Source: Bacteroides zhangwenhongii
GTDB taxonomy: Bacteria > Bacteroidota > Bacteroidia > Bacteroidales > Bacteroidaceae
Assembly (NCBI RefSeq): GCF_009193325.2
Contig: NZ_CP059857.1
Coordinates: forward strand, 1-64,000
DNA: 64,000 bases
Direction: 5' to 3'
Part shown: positions 36,008-45,034 of the stretch, piece by piece
How positions within the stretch are numbered: position 1 is the first letter of the stretch
Layout of the letters: each line of letters starts with the position of its first letter
The notes under the pieces: model-generated
What the model was told of the DNA's origin: nothing
Seen by the model: the letters and a program-made list of their open reading frames with translations, nothing else
The model's database searches: none
Program-made: the position numbers and the translations under genes

Positions 36008-37201
36008 ATGGATACAGCAAGTGATAAAGCATTACAGCGTTTCGCCGAACTGATGATCGAAAAGATAAAGCAGGTGGAAGACAACTGGCAAAAGCCTTGG
36101 TTCGGGATAAAGGGTGGGGGACTTCCGCAAAATATCGAGGGAAGAACCTACAACGGAGTAAATTCCTTCATGTTGTTTCTACTTTCGGAAAAAGAGCAGT
36201 ACAGCCTGCCGGTCTATATGACCTTCATGCAAGCCAAAGACAACGGCCTTAACATACTGAAAGGAGAAAAGTCATTCCCAGTCATTTACTGGAATTTCTC
36301 AGTAAGAGACAAGAACGGAAAGAAAATACCTTTCGACGTATATAAGAACCTGGATAAAAACGAGCAGCAGGAATATAAGGTCACGCCGTTTCTGAAGACA
36401 TACAATGTGTTCAACGTACAGCAGACCAATCTTCAGGAAACGAAACCGGAGAAATGGGAAGCATTGAAGGAGCAATTCAAGATACCGGCCATCAAGGACG
36501 AGCAAGGGATGCTCACCGTGCCTCTGATTGATGCGATGGTACGGGAACAGCAATGGATCTGCCCCATTTATTCCAAGGAAGGAAATAGTGCTTACCATGC
36601 AAGGGGAGAAGATAACCATATCGTCGTACCCCTGAAGGGGCAGTTTAAGGACGGAGAGAATTTCTACTCCACACTACTGCATGAGATAGCGCACTCGACT
36701 GGAGAACCTGAGCATCTGAACCGGGAAAAAGGCGTGATTTTCGGAGACAAGCAATATGCCAAAGAGGAACTGGTTGCCGAACTCACCTCCGCTACCGTCG
36801 GGCAAAGCCTGGGAATATCCACCCATATCCGGGAAGAAAATGCCATGTATCTAAAAAACTGGCTGGGAGCCTTGAAAGAAGATCCCAAATTCATCTACAA
36901 CATCCTTGCCGATGTAGGAAAAGCCAGCAATATGATTCAGGAACATACCGCACGGATGGAACAGTACCTCACACCGGAGGAACGGTTCACGCAGGCCGTC
37001 CTGCAAGACAACCGTCCGGTATTGGAGCAGATGAAAAACGAAGGTTTTACCCCTTCATCACGGTTATTGGAAAGTGTTGCGGCAAACCATCCTACAGCCG
37101 ACAACCTTGAAACGCTACACAGCACTTTCGGCATTTCGCTGCCTTCCATGGAAGCGGAGCCAGCCATGAAAAATATGAATGAGCCACAGCTCGGATTATA
37201 A
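36008..37201 (+). CDS. ArdC-like antirestriction protein with zincin domain and C-terminal repeat
   Basis: 397 residues. N-terminal ArdC-type single-strand DNA-binding domain (WFGIKGGGLPQNIEGRTYNGVN, VYMTFMQAKDNGLNILKGEK) and a metallopeptidase-like domain with HEIAHSTGEPEHLNR (HExxH at about residues 226-230). ArdC proteins protect incoming single-stranded plasmid DNA from host restriction. The C-terminal 75 residues (FTQAVLQDNRPVLEQMKNEG, then FTPSSRLLESV) match the roughly 50-residue repeat of the DUF3945 protein and HipA-1. Confidence 0.85.
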   Translation: MDTASDKALQRFAELMIEKIKQVEDNWQKPWFGIKGGGLPQNIEGRTYNGVNSFMLFLLSEKEQYSLPVYMTFMQAKDNGLNILKGEKSFPVIYWNFSVRDKNGKKIPFDVYKNLDKNEQQEYKVTPFLKTYNVFNVQQTNLQETKPEKWEALKEQFKIPAIKDEQGMLTVPLIDAMVREQQWICPIYSKEGNSAYHARGEDNHIVVPLKGQFKDGENFYSTLLHEIAHSTGEPEHLNREKGVIFGDKQYAKEELVAELTSATVGQSLGISTHIREENAMYLKNWLGALKEDPKFIYNILADVGKASNMIQEHTARMEQYLTPEERFTQAVLQDNRPVLEQMKNEGFTPSSRLLESVAANHPTADNLETLHSTFGISLPSMEAEPAMKNMNEPQLGL

Positions 37202-37220
37202 ACTTTTAAAAACCATCATT

Positions 37221-37562
37221 ATGTTTACAGGACAAATTATCGGTTATGTCGGTGCGGATGCCCGGCAGAACAAGAACGGAAAAGGATTCAACTTCCATGT
37301 ATCCACCAAGTACAAGAACGTGAACAACGAGGAACAGACCCTATGGGTATGCTGTTTCGTGAATTACGAGAGTAAAGTCTTTGAGTATCTGAAAAAAGGG
37401 ACACAGGTATATGTCTGCGGCGATGTGTATGCCGATGTATTCCAGAAGGATGACGGTAGCCACATCCCATCCGTCAGCCTGACCGTCTCACGCATTGAGT
37501 TACTGGGAAAGGCAGAGAAAAAAGAGAGCGGTGACGGAACGGCATCCGGACAACCCCAATAA
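37221..37562 (+). CDS. ssb: single-stranded DNA-binding protein
   Basis: 113 residues from ATG 37221, which starts the OB-fold (MFTGQIIGYVGADARQNKNGKG, read in parts, then FEYLKKGTQVYVCGDVYADV). Ends in a short polar tail without the acidic DDDIPF tip of housekeeping SSB. Probably coats transferred single strands. Unlike the two minus-strand ssb genes near 44.4 and 47.6 kb. Confidence 0.82.
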   Translation: MFTGQIIGYVGADARQNKNGKGFNFHVSTKYKNVNNEEQTLWVCCFVNYESKVFEYLKKGTQVYVCGDVYADVFQKDDGSHIPSVSLTVSRIELLGKAEKKESGDGTASGQPQ

Positions 37563-37573
37563 CAGCAACGGCC

Positions 37574-39520
37574 ATGGAAAGAGAGAAGAAAGACCTGTCA
37601 TTCATCCTGATCCTGCTATCCACGCTCATCGGGACAGCCGTACTGTTTCAGTGGGCTATCGTTACGGGATTATACGCTCCACTACGTAATCCGGCCATGT
37701 GGGAAAGGCTGATGGAGAAGGATATCCTATTCCGGTTTCTCTACGTTATCCTGATCGGAGGCCTCGCTTTTCTCTTTCCGGTTGGCAAAGTGAAAGACGA
37801 AAACAAGAAATGGGTTTACACCAGTATGACACTGGTTACGGCATCCATGCTGGTTGTCGGATTCAGCCGGTTATCAGCGTGGTATAACCTATTTGTATTT
37901 CCCATTCTATTCGTAGCGTACACGCTGCTTGTCATCAAGACTCTGCCTTATTTCATCCGGCGTCATGCCCAATCCGATGATAGCATTTTCGGGTTAAGCC
38001 GGGAAGAATCGGCTTTCTACTTCCGCTTTGAAACCGCCTCCGGGCCGCTGGTCATCCATAAGCCGCAGCAGAATGTCTATATCGACGGCGGTCCGGGAAG
38101 CGGTAAATCAGAGAGCTGGATCAAGGGAATCATCTACCAGTGCGCCGAGCGCAACTATGCCGGATTCGTGTACGATTGGGAGGGTGATCCCACCAAGGAC
38201 AAGTCACCCATCCTCTCACGTATCGCATACGGAAGCATCGAACATTTCCGGAACAAGGGGATGGAAACACCCCGTTTCGCCTATATCAACTTTGTGGATA
38301 TGTCACGCACGGTCAGGGTGAACGTACTTTCTCCGCAATACATGTCAAAGGGAAACGAATCGCTATTCATCCGCAATATCATCATGACACTGATGAAGAA
38401 TCTGGAAGCAAGCTGGAAGGAAAAGACCGACTTTTGGGCCAACAATGCCATCAACTACGTCTATTCAATCGCCTATAAATGTTTCAAGGAAAGGAAGCTT
38501 GGTATCTGTACGCTGCCCCATGTGATAGCCCTTGCCCTTTCTGACAGCAACCTAGTATTCCACTGGCTGTCGGAAGATCCTGAAATCGCATTGAACATGT
38601 CCTCCATGCTGACCGCCTGGAAACTGGGTGCACAACAGCAGACAGCCGGAGCCGTATCATCCGCACAGACTCCGTTGGTACTCCTGAACAACAAATACAT
38701 CTTCTGGGTGTTGTCGCCACTTCCCGAAGAAGAGTTCTCTTTGGATATAACCAACAAGGAACACCCAACGCTGTTATGCGTAGGCAATGCGCCCACCATC
38801 AAGGAAGCCGTTTCCCCTGCTATTTCCTGCATCGGCAGCGTCTTGATGTCACAGATGAACAATCCCGGCAAAGCGACCAGCATATTCATGGTAGATGAAT
38901 TTCCGACCATCCTGTTGCAAGGCATTGACACTTTCATCGGAACCGCCCGGAAGCACAATGTCGCTACCATTCTCGCCGTTCAGGACTTCAACCAAGCGGT
39001 CAGGGACTATGGAGAGAAAAGTGCCAACATCCTGAAAGCCTCCTGCGGAACGCAGGCTTACGGTATGACCGGAAATGAGAAGACCGCCAAAGACATCGAG
39101 AACTTGCTTGGGGAGAAGAAAGAAGCGCAAGAATCTTATTCACACCAAGCCGGTGGCAATAACAGTGTCACGGAGAGCCTGCAAAAAGAAAAAGTCTTAA
39201 AGGCAAGGGACATTGCCGGACAAGCAGCCGGACACTTCATTGGCAAGATTGCCGGAGGCAAGCCGCCATTCTTCAGCGTGCAGATGGATATGTGCCGTTT
39301 TGAAGAGAAGGAGATACCCCGTTTCTCCTTACCGGTCAAACTGGGCAACGGCAAAGAAGAGATGGAACTGGAAATCCTGGAAGAGATTATCCAGCAGAAC
39401 TACATCAAAATCATTGAAGATGTCAACGCCATCCTCAAAAAGATAGAGGACAAATTAAAAGAAAAGTCAGCAGTTCCGCCAACCGGGACACACAAGACAG
39501 AACAAAAAATCATCCGATAA
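37574..39520 (+). CDS. VirD4-like coupling protein
   Basis: 648 residues, the type IV coupling ATPase that hands the relaxosome to the channel. N-terminal membrane segments (FILILLSTLIGTAVLF, FLYVILIGGLAFLFP, two more), then Walker A DGGPGSGKSES (about residues 170-180) and Walker B TSIFMVDEFPTILLQ (about 433-447). The C-terminus is charged. Often called MobC or TraG in Bacteroides elements, so no symbol is given. Last of the conserved transfer ATPases in the window. Confidence 0.93.
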   Translation: MEREKKDLSFILILLSTLIGTAVLFQWAIVTGLYAPLRNPAMWERLMEKDILFRFLYVILIGGLAFLFPVGKVKDENKKWVYTSMTLVTASMLVVGFSRLSAWYNLFVFPILFVAYTLLVIKTLPYFIRRHAQSDDSIFGLSREESAFYFRFETASGPLVIHKPQQNVYIDGGPGSGKSESWIKGIIYQCAERNYAGFVYDWEGDPTKDKSPILSRIAYGSIEHFRNKGMETPRFAYINFVDMSRTVRVNVLSPQYMSKGNESLFIRNIIMTLMKNLEASWKEKTDFWANNAINYVYSIAYKCFKERKLGICTLPHVIALALSDSNLVFHWLSEDPEIALNMSSMLTAWKLGAQQQTAGAVSSAQTPLVLLNNKYIFWVLSPLPEEEFSLDITNKEHPTLLCVGNAPTIKEAVSPAISCIGSVLMSQMNNPGKATSIFMVDEFPTILLQGIDTFIGTARKHNVATILAVQDFNQAVRDYGEKSANILKASCGTQAYGMTGNEKTAKDIENLLGEKKEAQESYSHQAGGNNSVTESLQKEKVLKARDIAGQAAGHFIGKIAGGKPPFFSVQMDMCRFEEKEIPRFSLPVKLGNGKEEMELEILEEIIQQNYIKIIEDVNAILKKIEDKLKEKSAVPPTGTHKTEQKIIR

Positions 39521-39542
39521 CATTCAACAAAAGAATCCTACC

Positions 39543-39962
39543 ATGAGAAAAATTCATTCATTATTAGCGGCAGCCTGCTTATTGGCCGCTTCATGCAACA
39601 AAGAGGAAATCCAATCGGAAACAGACAAAGCCGGCATGTATCACATCACCGTAGCCGTAACCGGTTCCTCACCCAAAGGCAGTGTGCATATATATAATCT
39701 TGACGGCGTGAGATTCAGGAACGAACGCACCGGTACCTCCGCAGCTTCCGTAGATGAGAGTTTCACCGATAAAGCGGAATACAGCACGGAAAAGCCTGTC
39801 AGCCAAATTACCGTGCAAGGCATTCTCTATTCAAAAGAGAGTGCTATCATCACCATGCAGATAAAAAAAGACGGGGAAAGCGTATTCAACCAGAGCAAAC
39901 AGTTGGAGGCCGTTCCCGGTATAGACACTACTGTTGATTTGGTTTACAGTACCTTGAAATAA
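39543..39962 (+). CDS. lipoprotein of the tra region
   Basis: 139 residues with a lipobox LLAASC (Cys19). The mature part is beta-rich (GMYHITVAVTGSSPKGSVHIYNLDG read in parts). No family recognised. Possible surface-exclusion or entry role by position only. Confidence 0.7.
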   Translation: MRKIHSLLAAACLLAASCNKEEIQSETDKAGMYHITVAVTGSSPKGSVHIYNLDGVRFRNERTGTSAASVDESFTDKAEYSTEKPVSQITVQGILYSKESAIITMQIKKDGESVFNQSKQLEAVPGIDTTVDLVYSTLK

Positions 39963-40018
39963 AAATGCAGACGAATCAAAAAACATATACTTTCTCTTCC
40001 ATATTTAGATGATATTTC

Positions 40019-40037
40019 TTATCTTTATGAAAGATAA
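40019..40037 (+). promoter_or_regulatory. palindrome before the primase-like gene
   Basis: TTATCTTT (40019-40026) and AAAGATAA (40030-40037) form a perfect 8-bp inverted repeat that overlaps a weak -7 box TATCTTTA. Candidate operator for the gene at 40098. Confidence 0.4.
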
Positions 40038-40097
40038 TCTTTCTCATTTATAATCTAAGCTCAGATAAAATGAGATTCAACTAATCCAGTCAACGTT

Positions 40098-41123
40098 ATG
40101 AAAGTCGATTTCAATCAGATAAAAACAACCATTTCTCTGCCCGATTTCCTGCTGGAACTAGGATGGAAAATCGTGGAAGGCTCTTCCAACTCCTGTCCCA
40201 AAATGAGCAACGGAACGCATACCATCGTCATCAAGCGGAACTCGCAGAACCAATACACCTATTGGGACGTGCATAGTGACAGCGTGCGTGGCCGCAGTAT
40301 CATGGATCTGATGCAGGAACATCTATTTGAAACAACCGGAAAAATGCCGTCCTTGCGCGAGGTGGGGGAGATCCTTCAGAACTACATCAACACCAACCGC
40401 ATCACGACACCCGAAAAAAGCCGGTATGAAGTAGGTAACACAAGCATGAGAGCGGACGAACTTCAATTCTACTTGAGCCAGCTACAACCCTACAAGGGCA
40501 ATTATCTCCAGAAAAGAGGTATCCTGAAAGAAAGCATTGAAAGCCGGTTCTTCAAAGACACTTTCTTTATCCGTGAGGTAAAGAACAAAGGGAGTGTTTA
40601 CCGCAACGTGTGCATCAAGATGTACAATGAAAACGGTGTGCAAGCCATTTCTCAACGAAATGAAACATTCAAAGGGATTATCGGTGGCAAGTTCGACTGT
40701 CTGGCGACCAGCAACCATGACAAAAGCCGCCCGATAGACATTCTCTACATTGGGGAGTCATTTATAGACTGTATCTCCCACTATCAATTACGCCATTCCG
40801 GAAACGACCTCAATCTTGTATATGTATCTACGGAAGGGACATTCACGGAAGGACAAATGAGGCTATTACGCCTGATTCTTGACAAGAACCAGGTAAAGGA
40901 GCTCCGGAGCATCTTTGACAACGACAAACAAGGGCACAAGTACACTCTATGGCTGCATCGTTACTTTCATGGCGATACGACTGATGTCGAGAGCCTGAGT
41001 AACGATGAACTCCGCAACAAGGTACGGAAACTGAAGAACGTCGAACTTTCGGAAAACAAGGATTGGAACGATGATCTGAAAATCTCGTGTGGCATCTGTT
41101 CCTCCACGGAGGACGGCCAGTAA
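40098..41123 (+). CDS. Toprim primase-like protein
   Basis: 341 residues. The C-terminal half has Toprim hallmarks: ILYIGESFIDCISHY (catalytic Glu, about residues 216-230) and RSIFDNDKQGHKYT (Asp-x-Asp, about 274-287). The N-terminal part lacks a recognisable CHC2 zinc finger although it resembles the corresponding fold (LPDFLLELGWKIVEGSSNSCP). Such proteins in Bacteroides conjugative elements (TraP-like) are thought to prime the complementary strand in the recipient. Confidence 0.8.
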   Translation: MKVDFNQIKTTISLPDFLLELGWKIVEGSSNSCPKMSNGTHTIVIKRNSQNQYTYWDVHSDSVRGRSIMDLMQEHLFETTGKMPSLREVGEILQNYINTNRITTPEKSRYEVGNTSMRADELQFYLSQLQPYKGNYLQKRGILKESIESRFFKDTFFIREVKNKGSVYRNVCIKMYNENGVQAISQRNETFKGIIGGKFDCLATSNHDKSRPIDILYIGESFIDCISHYQLRHSGNDLNLVYVSTEGTFTEGQMRLLRLILDKNQVKELRSIFDNDKQGHKYTLWLHRYFHGDTTDVESLSNDELRNKVRKLKNVELSENKDWNDDLKISCGICSSTEDGQ

Positions 41124-41176
41124 CCTCATAGATTTGCTCCATCACATAATACGACAACCTATAAAATCAGATCAAT

Positions 41177-41662
41177 ATGAATATCAAGCATTTATTTTTT
41201 TGTATGCTGCTCATTGCCTTTTCCTCATGCAGCAAACCCGGCTATGAGAAGGCCATTGCGGAATGGGTTCAGACAGATTCTCACGGCACCTGGACGGATT
41301 TAAAGTTCGAACTACTGGAAGTGTTGGAAACAGAAGACGTCACCGTATCGGACAGCCTGTGCTACCTGAACAACAAAAGCGCACAATTATCCGCTGTCAT
41401 ACAGAAAGCGGAAAGTCCCCGTGCCTTATTCAAACCGTCCTTTTCCGCCTATATGGAAGCCGAAAAAAGCCTGAAAGCAACGGATGCCATGAAAGCCATG
41501 TACCTGCACCGTGACAGTACGGAAGTTATCGGCAAGATATTAAAATGCAGGTATGCCATCGTCCAGCCACACTCAGGGGTGCAGCAGAAAAAGACGGCTT
41601 CTTTCCTATTGTCCCCCGACATGGAAAAATGTATCGGCAAACTAAAGCCGACAAGCAAATAA
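41177..41662 (+). CDS. small lipoprotein
   Basis: 161 residues with lipobox AFSSC (Cys18). The body is mostly helical (EKAIAEWVQTDSHGTWTDLK, MEAEKSLKATDAMKAMYLH). Similar small lipoproteins occur at the end of Bacteroides transfer regions. Role unknown. Last plus-strand gene before a two-hairpin terminator. Confidence 0.7.
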   Translation: MNIKHLFFCMLLIAFSSCSKPGYEKAIAEWVQTDSHGTWTDLKFELLEVLETEDVTVSDSLCYLNNKSAQLSAVIQKAESPRALFKPSFSAYMEAEKSLKATDAMKAMYLHRDSTEVIGKILKCRYAIVQPHSGVQQKKTASFLLSPDMEKCIGKLKPTSK

Positions 41663-41697
41663 TCCGAGCGTAACGATGTGTAGCGACAACGTTTTTT

Positions 41698-41754
41698 GGG
41701 GTTCTTTTTTGGGCGTCTTCCAAAAAAGAACTCCCACACATTTAGATGTGTGGG
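41698..41754. terminator. double-hairpin terminator between converging genes
   Basis: First stem GTTCTTTTTTGG (41701-41712) with CCAAAAAAGAAC (41720-41731); second stem CCCACACA (41733-41740) with TGTGTGGG (41747-41754). Lies between the plus-strand lipoprotein and the minus-strand pcfJ gene. Confidence 0.75.
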
Positions 41755-41761
41755 CTATTCA

Positions 41762-43009
41762 TTACACTACCATCCTTTCCCTTATCAACGGTATATTATC
41801 CCGTACCAAATTCAGAATCCGGTCATGATAGGCTGATAATTGGTTAGACTTTCCACGACACTGGCACACCTCCATCCTGCTAAGTGAAAACTCCACCGTT
41901 TCCATGCGCCTTCCATCCACCGTTGCCGACATTATCAACGAATCTTCTCTCTTATAATAGGCGTTGCTGAATACACAATGATGCAGCAACTTTCCCTCTT
42001 TGTAAAAGTCCGAAAGGCTTTCCAATACCCGAACCATAATATTTCCATCCGCAAACGAAAGATTAAAGAAACGTGATTTGGCAGCAATATAGTCTTTTTC
42101 ATCCTTTTCAGAATATTTTTTCTTACATTTCCCCATCACCCAATCATGCGCTTCTTCTACATTCAACGGACACAAATAATGAGGATTTCTCGCATCCAAT
42201 TTATTTTCTATCAGCATATCCACATAGTCCAGCCACAAGTCCGCATCATGTATCACATAGTCATGTCTTAAACAGATTTTTACATACGTCCAATACTTAT
42301 CTATACCGTATTTTCTCTCTAAAAATCTCAAGAACAAATTCATTTGCCCTGCCTTATATAATATCTCCATCCGATTATCAGTTAATAATGTCATAAAGAA
42401 GGAACTCGGACAAATATCATAAAAGGCACCCTTAAATCCATTCCTCGTAAGTTCGGGTATCACTTTCATTCTCGGATAGATAACTGCCGGGCAAATATCA
42501 TAAATACGGTCATGATGCACATTCCGCTTACGCAATTCCAAAGAACTTCCATATATCCATGCATCGTAATAAAATATAGACATGCCCCGCAGCAAAGACA
42601 GCGTTTCTGTCTTGCCCTCTTTATTCATCCAACACTGTACCGCCTCAATTATAAAGTAATTAGCCGGAGACCCTTTTTTCAGCCGGCAGTCCACCATAAA
42701 AAAACGGATAACTTGATATTGCTTGTATGTAGTAATCACACAAAAATATTCTTTATATACAGCCGTCCTTTTCCTGCTATTCTCCAATTTCAGGTTCATA
42801 CCGCAATGAGGACATTTACAGTTTTTCTTATCTTCCTTATCCCGCCATGTATGCCCACAATCCAAACAAAAGCAATTCCCCTTTGCATCACGCTTGAAAT
42901 AATGCACAAAGCAATGTTTATAGGCATAACGCTTTTGAGCCTCTGAAACGGGAGCTAACTTCCTGCTCCCATTCACGATTTCCATTTGTAATTTTGTCTT
43001 GGGTTTCAT
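41762..43009 (-). CDS. PcfJ-like protein
   Basis: 415 residues. A zinc-ribbon-like Cys set (CFCLDCGHTW, CKCPHCGMNL, residues about 46-72) precedes the PcfJ body, which ends with GKLLHHCVFSNAYYKREDSLIMS and VEFSLSRMEVCQCRGKSN read in parts. PcfJ and PcfK occur together in conjugative plasmids of Firmicutes and Bacteroidetes; the function is not established. Starts 1 bp after the pcfK stop region. Confidence 0.82.
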   Translation of the reverse strand: MKPKTKLQMEIVNGSRKLAPVSEAQKRYAYKHCFVHYFKRDAKGNCFCLDCGHTWRDKEDKKNCKCPHCGMNLKLENSRKRTAVYKEYFCVITTYKQYQVIRFFMVDCRLKKGSPANYFIIEAVQCWMNKEGKTETLSLLRGMSIFYYDAWIYGSSLELRKRNVHHDRIYDICPAVIYPRMKVIPELTRNGFKGAFYDICPSSFFMTLLTDNRMEILYKAGQMNLFLRFLERKYGIDKYWTYVKICLRHDYVIHDADLWLDYVDMLIENKLDARNPHYLCPLNVEEAHDWVMGKCKKKYSEKDEKDYIAAKSRFFNLSFADGNIMVRVLESLSDFYKEGKLLHHCVFSNAYYKREDSLIMSATVDGRRMETVEFSLSRMEVCQCRGKSNQLSAYHDRILNLVRDNIPLIRERMVV

Positions 43010-43010
43010 A

Positions 43011-43421
43011 TCAAAAAAGAGTTAACTGGGTTTGTACTTCGGTGTTGTTCTCACGTTTAGCTTGTTGACGCTTCTTCAACTTTGCCAATTCTTCCTCCTG
43101 CAATTTTTTGATAGCAGCCTCACGAGCCGCTTTCTTTTCTTCCTCTGACAATTCAACATGATGATTTACGACTACATTACATTTCAATGGGCTACCCACC
43201 TCAATATTATCTTCCTGATAATAGTGCAACGCCATACCAAAAATTTCATCATCACTAAAACCACAGCAACCGCTTTTCTTCACTTGGTTTAAAATATAGG
43301 TAATGCAATTATCTATATTCTTTGTAGGTTTTTGATAGACTGGAGCAAACAGACTATCCACCGCTGCCATATTATCAAGGTATGCCTTGATGGTACTTTT
43401 AAATTGTTCTGACACTTTCAT
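43011..43421 (-). CDS. PcfK-like protein
   Basis: 136 residues. Starts MKVSEQFKSTIKAYLD and contains SDDEIFGMALHYYQED, then a Lys/Glu-rich coiled C-terminus ending in TQLTLF. This matches PcfK proteins, partners of PcfJ. The start overlaps the upstream small membrane gene by 4 bp. Confidence 0.82.
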   Translation of the reverse strand: MKVSEQFKSTIKAYLDNMAAVDSLFAPVYQKPTKNIDNCITYILNQVKKSGCCGFSDDEIFGMALHYYQEDNIEVGSPLKCNVVVNHHVELSEEEKKAAREAAIKKLQEEELAKLKKRQQAKRENNTEVQTQLTLF

Positions 43422-43609
43422 AGTATATCATTTTTAGATTTCATTTCACAATAAGCCAATTTCACGAGAAACAAGGAGAATAGGCAAATAAGAGCCAACA
43501 ACGTAACCGACACAACCTTTATCGGACTTGGCGTTATTACCGCTCCGACAAACATAGCCACTGCACAAAGAGCGATGATGACCGAAAAAACAAATTGAAT
43601 GATTTGCAT
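43418..43609 (-). CDS. small membrane protein, cassette 2
   Basis: 63 residues with two membrane segments (FVFSVIIALCAVAMFVGAVI and VVSVTLLALICLFSLFLVKLA). First gene of the PcfJ/PcfK cassette, directly beside repeated module copy 2. Confidence 0.65.
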   Translation of the reverse strand: MQIIQFVFSVIIALCAVAMFVGAVITPSPIKVVSVTLLALICLFSLFLVKLAYCEMKSKNDIL

Positions 43610-43629
43610 ATACTTCTGCTACTTAGTTT

Positions 43630-44320
43630 GTTAAACTTCTAATTTTATGCTTCAGCTAGATTTAAAGACCTTTTTTTAAAACCCCTTTCCGGGATGGCCT
43701 TTTCTTTCTGCCGACTTTTTTTTTGAGCTTTCATGCCCCATCTGAGTTTATGAGCCTTTTTTTTACGGCACACAACAATAAGGAAGGAGGGATTAAGAAA
43801 AGTTTTGGACGACAAAAAATGTTGGGGACAGCGAAGCCGTCCGGCGTTATTTTTTTCGGGACAAAGGGGCGAAGACCGGAACTCTTTCGTATCCATCCAC
43901 CGAAATAAATTTGCCGTTCAAAAACAAAGGATCTCAGATGGAGCTATGAAAAAAGCACATTAGGGGAGGCAGAAAACAAGGAAAAGGGCAGTACGGAAAG
44001 TAAAACAAACCATACGGTTTTGCTTGCAAAACCGTATTCCTATCTCCCTGCCACAAGTGACAGGGGGGGAACGGGTTAGCAACGGACTGCCGGGACAAAC
44101 GGTAAAAGGAAGGAACTGCAATACGGAAGAAGGAGGTTGTTTCGGCAATGCCGAAGCTCCGGATGATGACCATTGCAATCCCGCCCACGTTTGGAACTTC
44201 TCTTTTCTGGTTTGCCCATAATCAGCCGCATAGCGGATGACTACGGGCAAACCGGGAATGAGAACAGTCATTCCGATGAAGGGGAGGGTGGGGAAGAATA
44301 CTGCGTGAACGCAAAAACAC
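43630..44320. repeat. repeated non-coding module, copy 2 (full length)
   Basis: Proximal half like 16090-16460, with -7 box TAAATTTG at 43906-43913 on the plus strand. Distal half holds three hairpins: ATACGGTTTTGC (44012-44023) with GCAAAACCGTAT (44026-44037); CCCTG (44046-44050) with CAGGG (44061-44065); and GGTTTGCCC (44209-44217) with GGGCAAACC (44245-44253) enclosing CCGC/GCGG. An extra G near 43867 breaks the minus-strand frame that is open in copy 4. Right boundary at GCGTGAACGC (44303-44312). Confidence 0.8.
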
Positions 44321-44341
44321 TCTCGGATATGTAGCAAAAAA

Positions 44342-44360
44342 AAGCGGCACTAGGCCGCTT
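44342..44360 (-). terminator. ssb terminator
   Basis: AAGCGGC (44342-44348) pairs with GCCGCTT (44354-44360); the minus strand then has a run of eight T. Lies directly after the ssb stop codon. Confidence 0.85.
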
Positions 44361-44363
44361 CAA

Positions 44364-44762
44364 TCATTTGCTTGCTTTTTTCTTTTTAGAGACAGCCTTC
44401 TGTTTAGGCTGATCCGGTTTTTCTTCTTCTTTTTCCGGAGCCGGATAAAACTTGGTGGCTACCATCACAATGCGGTTACGCTTCTCCCCACTTTTAGAAT
44501 CCGTCCATTCTTCCGGCTTAAAGTAGCCTTCAACGGTTATCAGCTCACCTTTTTTCAATACATCGAAGGAATCCAGTGCTTCATTCTTTCTCCAGGCTTC
44601 AATCCCCATGAAAGCGGAAACATAAGAGGTTTCTTCACCTGTCTTGTCTGCACGGCTGACCGCGATAGAAAAGCGTGCTACGCTTGCTGTTTCAAAACTA
44701 CGGATTTCTGCATCCTTACCGATAAAACCTGTTACTGCGAATGAATTTTCAATCTTTTTCAT
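44364..44762 (-). CDS. ssb: single-stranded DNA-binding protein, repeat unit 1
   Basis: 132 residues with an OB-fold (SFAVTGFIGKDAEIRSFE, SYVSAFMGIEAWRKNEALD, then YFKPEEWTDSKSGEKRNRIV read in parts) and a Lys/Pro-rich tail ending KKKKASK, without an acidic tip. The gene lies in a 1.1-kb unit duplicated at 47.6-48.7 kb; see the second ssb there. May protect transferred DNA or have a regulatory role. Confidence 0.85.
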   Translation of the reverse strand: MKKIENSFAVTGFIGKDAEIRSFETASVARFSIAVSRADKTGEETSYVSAFMGIEAWRKNEALDSFDVLKKGELITVEGYFKPEEWTDSKSGEKRNRIVMVATKFYPAPEKEEEKPDQPKQKAVSKKKKASK

Positions 44763-44848
44763 ATCTCTGATTTTTTAGAAGTTAATTAATCAATTTTACA
44801 GTGCAATAACTGATTGTTGGCTTTGGGGGACACCATGAAAAAAGATAT

Positions 44849-44967
44849 AAATACTCTTTTTATGCTGGCCGGAAAAAGGAAGATTTGTAACTTTTTTATT
44901 GGTGAAGATGGCAGCAAATAATTCGGGTTAAATACGCTTTTTATGCAAGGCAAAAAAAGGAAGATTT
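44849..44967. repeat. pair of 37-bp direct repeats upstream of ssb
   Basis: 44849-44885 and 44931-44967 share AAATAC, CTTTTTATGC and AAAAAGGAAGATT at the same spacing, with six or so differences. Placed between ssb and its probable promoter, they may be binding sites. The same pair exists in the second unit near 48.03 and 48.11 kb. Confidence 0.6.
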
Positions 44968-45034
44968 CAGACGAATAACAACGTGGTGTTTGTGAATCGT
45001 CCCCTTATCCCCGTAAAAGGGGTTAGCAACAATC

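Noticed and set aside
43651..43999. Minus-strand -7 box for the cassettes inside the module
   Set aside because: No TAnnTTTG was found on the minus strand of the module, so I do not claim a promoter for the cassettes there.
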